From the NCBI RefSeq assembly GCF_003284935.1, contig NZ_QMEV01000003.1, positions 122,847 through 186,846 on the forward strand: 64,000 nucleotides of DNA. Direction: 5' to 3'. A program made the translations under genes and the position numbers. Origin of the DNA: Mycobacterium colombiense (GTDB taxonomy: Bacteria; Actinomycetota; Actinomycetes; Mycobacteriales; Mycobacteriaceae). The notes beneath the pieces were generated by a model. The model worked only from the letters and a program-made list of their open reading frames with translations. It had not been told where the DNA came from and made no database searches. The first letter of the stretch is position 1, and each line of letters begins with the position of its first letter. Shown piece by piece: positions 62,194 to 64,000 of the stretch.

Positions 62194-62571
62194 TTACGGT
62201 TCGTTGAACTGGTTTTCGTACGTTTGTTGCTGCTGCATGTCCTGATTGAACTGCTGCTGGGCCTGCTCGTTTTGCTGTTCGGCCTGTTGCATGGACTGCT
62301 GCAGCTGCTGCTGGTCGAGCTGCTCCTGCAGCCGGGACTGATCGTCGTCATCGGCCGCGAAACCGCCGCCGGTCAGGCCGGGCGGCGCCTCGGGCGCAAC
62401 GGCCAGGTCCGTCCGGCTCGCCAAAGCCCATCCCGGCGCGCCCCCGGGTGTGGCGACGCGAGCGGCGTCGTACAGCGCGAGTATGGCCAGGGTCGCGGCG
62501 ATCCCGACAACGAGGCGCAGCACGCCGCGGCGTCCGCCGGTCGTCGTGGGGTGGGGCCTGTCGCTGCTCAT
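62194..62571 (-). CDS. Membrane-anchored Gln-rich protein
   Basis: 125 residues: a basic N-terminus (PHPTTTGGRRGVLRLVVGIA), one membrane helix (LVVGIAATLAILALYDAA), an acidic-hydrophobic linker (DLAVAPEAPPGLTGGGFAAD), and a tail of about 50 residues that is over 40 percent Gln with Glu, Asp and Asn (RLQEQLDQQQLQQSMQQAEQ). Such tails form coiled coils or phase-separating segments. No family recognised. It is the only low-complexity Gln tract in the window. Confidence 0.75.
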   Translation of the reverse strand: MSSDRPHPTTTGGRRGVLRLVVGIAATLAILALYDAARVATPGGAPGWALASRTDLAVAPEAPPGLTGGGFAADDDDQSRLQEQLDQQQLQQSMQQAEQQNEQAQQQFNQDMQQQQTYENQFNEP

Positions 62572-62649
62572 CCTCCAGGTATGCGCCGCGTCCTTAGCCG
62601 CCCACTGGGTCCCGGCTGTCGGCCCGATATGAAGCCGCGCAACGAGGCG

Positions 62650-63813
62650 CTATTTCGCCTCGACCTCGTCTTCATACTTCTTGGTCATGTGCGCGACGGC
62701 GTCCAGCTGCGACTGCGCCAGGTTCTCGCGGGCCTGACCGGCGCGCGCGGCGGCGTCCAGCGTCGGCTGCGCCTGGCCCTGGAAGTGGGGCATGACCTCG
62801 GCGGCGAACAACTCGGCGGACCGCCGGGTGGCGGCGGGGTTCGCCCACTCGTGACCCATCTGCAGCATGCAGCCGAACCCGCCGGACTGATCCCAGAGCC
62901 GCTGCACCTGTTCGCGCGCCCGCTCGGGGGTGCCGATCACGCCCGCGCCATTGTCGTTGATGACGTCGATCATCTCGTCGAGCTGTTCCCCGGGCATCGT
63001 CATCTGAGGGAACGCGGCCACCTTCTGGAAGTACCGGAACCACGGCTCGATGCCGAACTTGACCTCTTCGCGCGCCTGCTTCTCGGTTTCGGCGAGGTGG
63101 AACAAACCGACCAGGCTCCAGTTTCTGCGGTCGACCTGGGTGCCGAAGGCCGCGGCGCGCTCCTCGACGATGCCCCAGTGGTAGGACAGCGCGTTGAAAC
63201 CCTCGACGGTCAGCGTCGCCCCGATGGACAGCAGGCCGATGCCGTGCTTGCCGGCCAACCGCGCGCCCGTGGGCGAGGCGACAGCCGCGACGGACAGCGG
63301 GATCCCGCCGTCGGAGTAGGGGGCCAGCTGCAGCTTGGCGTCGAAGAGCTGATGGGTGGCGGTCTTGGCGCTGACGGTCTCGCCCGCCAGCAGCCGCACG
63401 ACGATGTCGAGATTGGTTTCCAGCAGCTCGCGGGTGTCGGTCGGGGTGAGCCCGATCATCGACGAGTCGCTGGGCAGTGAGCCCGGGCCCACGCCGCCGA
63501 TGATGCGGCCGTGCGTGAGGTGATCTAGCAGCATCAGCCGGTCGGCGACCCACAACGGATTGTGGTACGACAGCGAGATGACGCCCGTGCCGAACCGGAT
63601 GCGCTTCGCGCGTTCGGCGGCGGCGGCGATGAAAATCTCTGGGGAACTGATGATCTCGCTACCCGCCGAGTGGTGTTCGCCCAACCAGACCTCGTCGAAA
63701 CCCAGGGCATCGAGATGCTCGACGAACGCGAGATCGCGTTGCAAGGCCAGCGTCGGATTGGTGCCCGCGCGGTGGAATGGGGCGATGAAGTATCCGAACC
63801 GCAGCTTCGACAT
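62650..63813 (-). CDS. LLM-class flavin-dependent oxidoreductase
   Basis: 387-residue bacterial-luciferase-like TIM barrel. FGYFIAPFHRAGTNPTLALQ, FDEVWLGEHHSAGSEIISSP (His-His loop), IRFGTGVISLSYHNPLWVAD, GRIIGGVGPGSLPSD, GTPERAREQVQRLWDQ are its motifs. It resembles limonene-1,2-monooxygenase-like and other F420/FMN-dependent enzymes, and Mycobacterium has many F420 members. FMN versus F420 cannot be settled here. Well separated from its neighbours; no clear partner gene. Confidence 0.85.
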   Translation of the reverse strand: MSKLRFGYFIAPFHRAGTNPTLALQRDLAFVEHLDALGFDEVWLGEHHSAGSEIISSPEIFIAAAAERAKRIRFGTGVISLSYHNPLWVADRLMLLDHLTHGRIIGGVGPGSLPSDSSMIGLTPTDTRELLETNLDIVVRLLAGETVSAKTATHQLFDAKLQLAPYSDGGIPLSVAAVASPTGARLAGKHGIGLLSIGATLTVEGFNALSYHWGIVEERAAAFGTQVDRRNWSLVGLFHLAETEKQAREEVKFGIEPWFRYFQKVAAFPQMTMPGEQLDEMIDVINDNGAGVIGTPERAREQVQRLWDQSGGFGCMLQMGHEWANPAATRRSAELFAAEVMPHFQGQAQPTLDAAARAGQARENLAQSQLDAVAHMTKKYEDEVEAK

Positions 63814-63890
63814 TGACGTCCCCTTGCATCCGAGTTGGCCAGAACCATAACTCGGAATGCGGGCTCCGCCCTAGGCCCAGACGCAGGGTT

Positions 63891-63928
63891 TAGCCGATGG
63901 GGCCAGGTTATCCCGGCCCCACCGGCTA
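63891..63928. terminator. Strong hairpin downstream of gene entering at right edge
   Basis: TAGCCGATGGGGCC, loop AGGTTATCCC, GGCCCCACCGGCTA: 14-base arms with one G-T pair. It lies 48 bases past the stop of the minus-strand frame at 63976, so it likely terminates that transcript, and it precedes the LLM gene, whose start is 78 bases away. Confidence 0.7.
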
Positions 63929-63975
63929 GGGAGCAAGTCTTGGTGTTTGCGCTTTAGCGCTGGCTCATCGGGCGA

Positions 63976-64000
63976 TCAGTAGCCGCCGCAGACGTTGCCG
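63976..64000 (-). CDS. C-terminal end of a probable secreted protein (partial)
   Basis: Only the last seven codons are inside the window, reading GNVCGGY then TGA. A GNVC ending resembles the C-terminus of mycobacterial DUF732-type proteins, such as the GNVCDAPSLCT end of the gene at 90-443. The hairpin at 63891-63928 is correctly placed as its terminator. Identity depends on the flanking sequence. Confidence 0.35.

Overview
The window is high-GC actinobacterial DNA, almost certainly from a Mycobacterium and most likely a slow-growing non-tuberculous species. The evidence is a PPE protein, two secreted cutinases, a DUF732 secreted protein, two TIGR00027-type methyltransferases, a furA-katG pair with a leaderless promoter, an L,D-transpeptidase, and many GTG/TTG starts. 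I cannot name the species. From memory, the order tpx, GlxA-type regulator, DJ-1/PfpI protein, SDR, DUF2071 protein (55-59 kb) matches the M. tuberculosis Rv1932-Rv1927 neighbourhood in inverted orientation, and furA-katG (34.7-37.5 kb) matches Rv1909c-Rv1908c. I saw no rRNA, tRNA, insertion sequence, prophage or CRISPR array.

Layout. 0-5 kb: secreted DUF732 and FKBP proteins, an NTF2-fold protein, a SpoIIE-phosphatase remnant, heme oxygenase, an SDR, a shortened lipocalin-like gene, a membrane GAP-family protein and a methyltransferase. 5-13 kb: aldehyde dehydrogenase, M42 peptidase, CoA-ester lyase, methyltransferase, zwf, a small acidic protein behind a SigF-like promoter, and a conserved unknown. 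13-20 kb: FAD monooxygenase, HrpA helicase, YihY/BrkB membrane protein. 20-28 kb: enoyl-CoA hydratase, DUF3253, cutinase, a CsbD/coiled-coil pair, several very small proteins (two of them broken), a MOSC protein, a lipoprotein with a C39-like domain, and a PPE protein ending in a SHOCT motif. 28-38 kb: a frameshifted glycosyltransferase, methyltransferase, FAD/Rieske oxidoreductase, coiled-coil protein, L,D-transpeptidase, furA-katG, and a Tat-exported DUF1906 protein.

38-42 kb holds the most system-like unit. A promoter with a 16-bp palindrome leads into three overlapping genes: a GT4 glycosyltransferase, a methyltransferase and a prenyltransferase/squalene-cyclase-like alpha-toroid protein. 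A second methyltransferase converges on them. They probably build or modify one glycosylated lipid or small molecule, but the product is unknown. 42-50 kb: second cutinase, TetR plus AhpD-like protein, a membrane protein behind a perfect 27-bp palindrome, a GH16 glucanase, a methyltransferase, secreted and membrane unknowns, and a second aldehyde dehydrogenase with a 20-bp operator-like repeat. 50-64 kb: VOC/AraC pair, epimerase, HsaA-like flavoprotein, NYN nuclease plus nitronate-monooxygenase-like protein, tpx, GlxA/PfpI pair, an NTF2/SDR pair sharing a KstR-like box, DUF2071 and serine hydrolase genes, SRPBCC protein, Gln-rich membrane protein, LLM flavoprotein, and the tail of a further gene.

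Five genes are broken or shortened. Three of the lesions are single-base indels whose repair restores the family sequence, so recent decay or consensus error both need considering.
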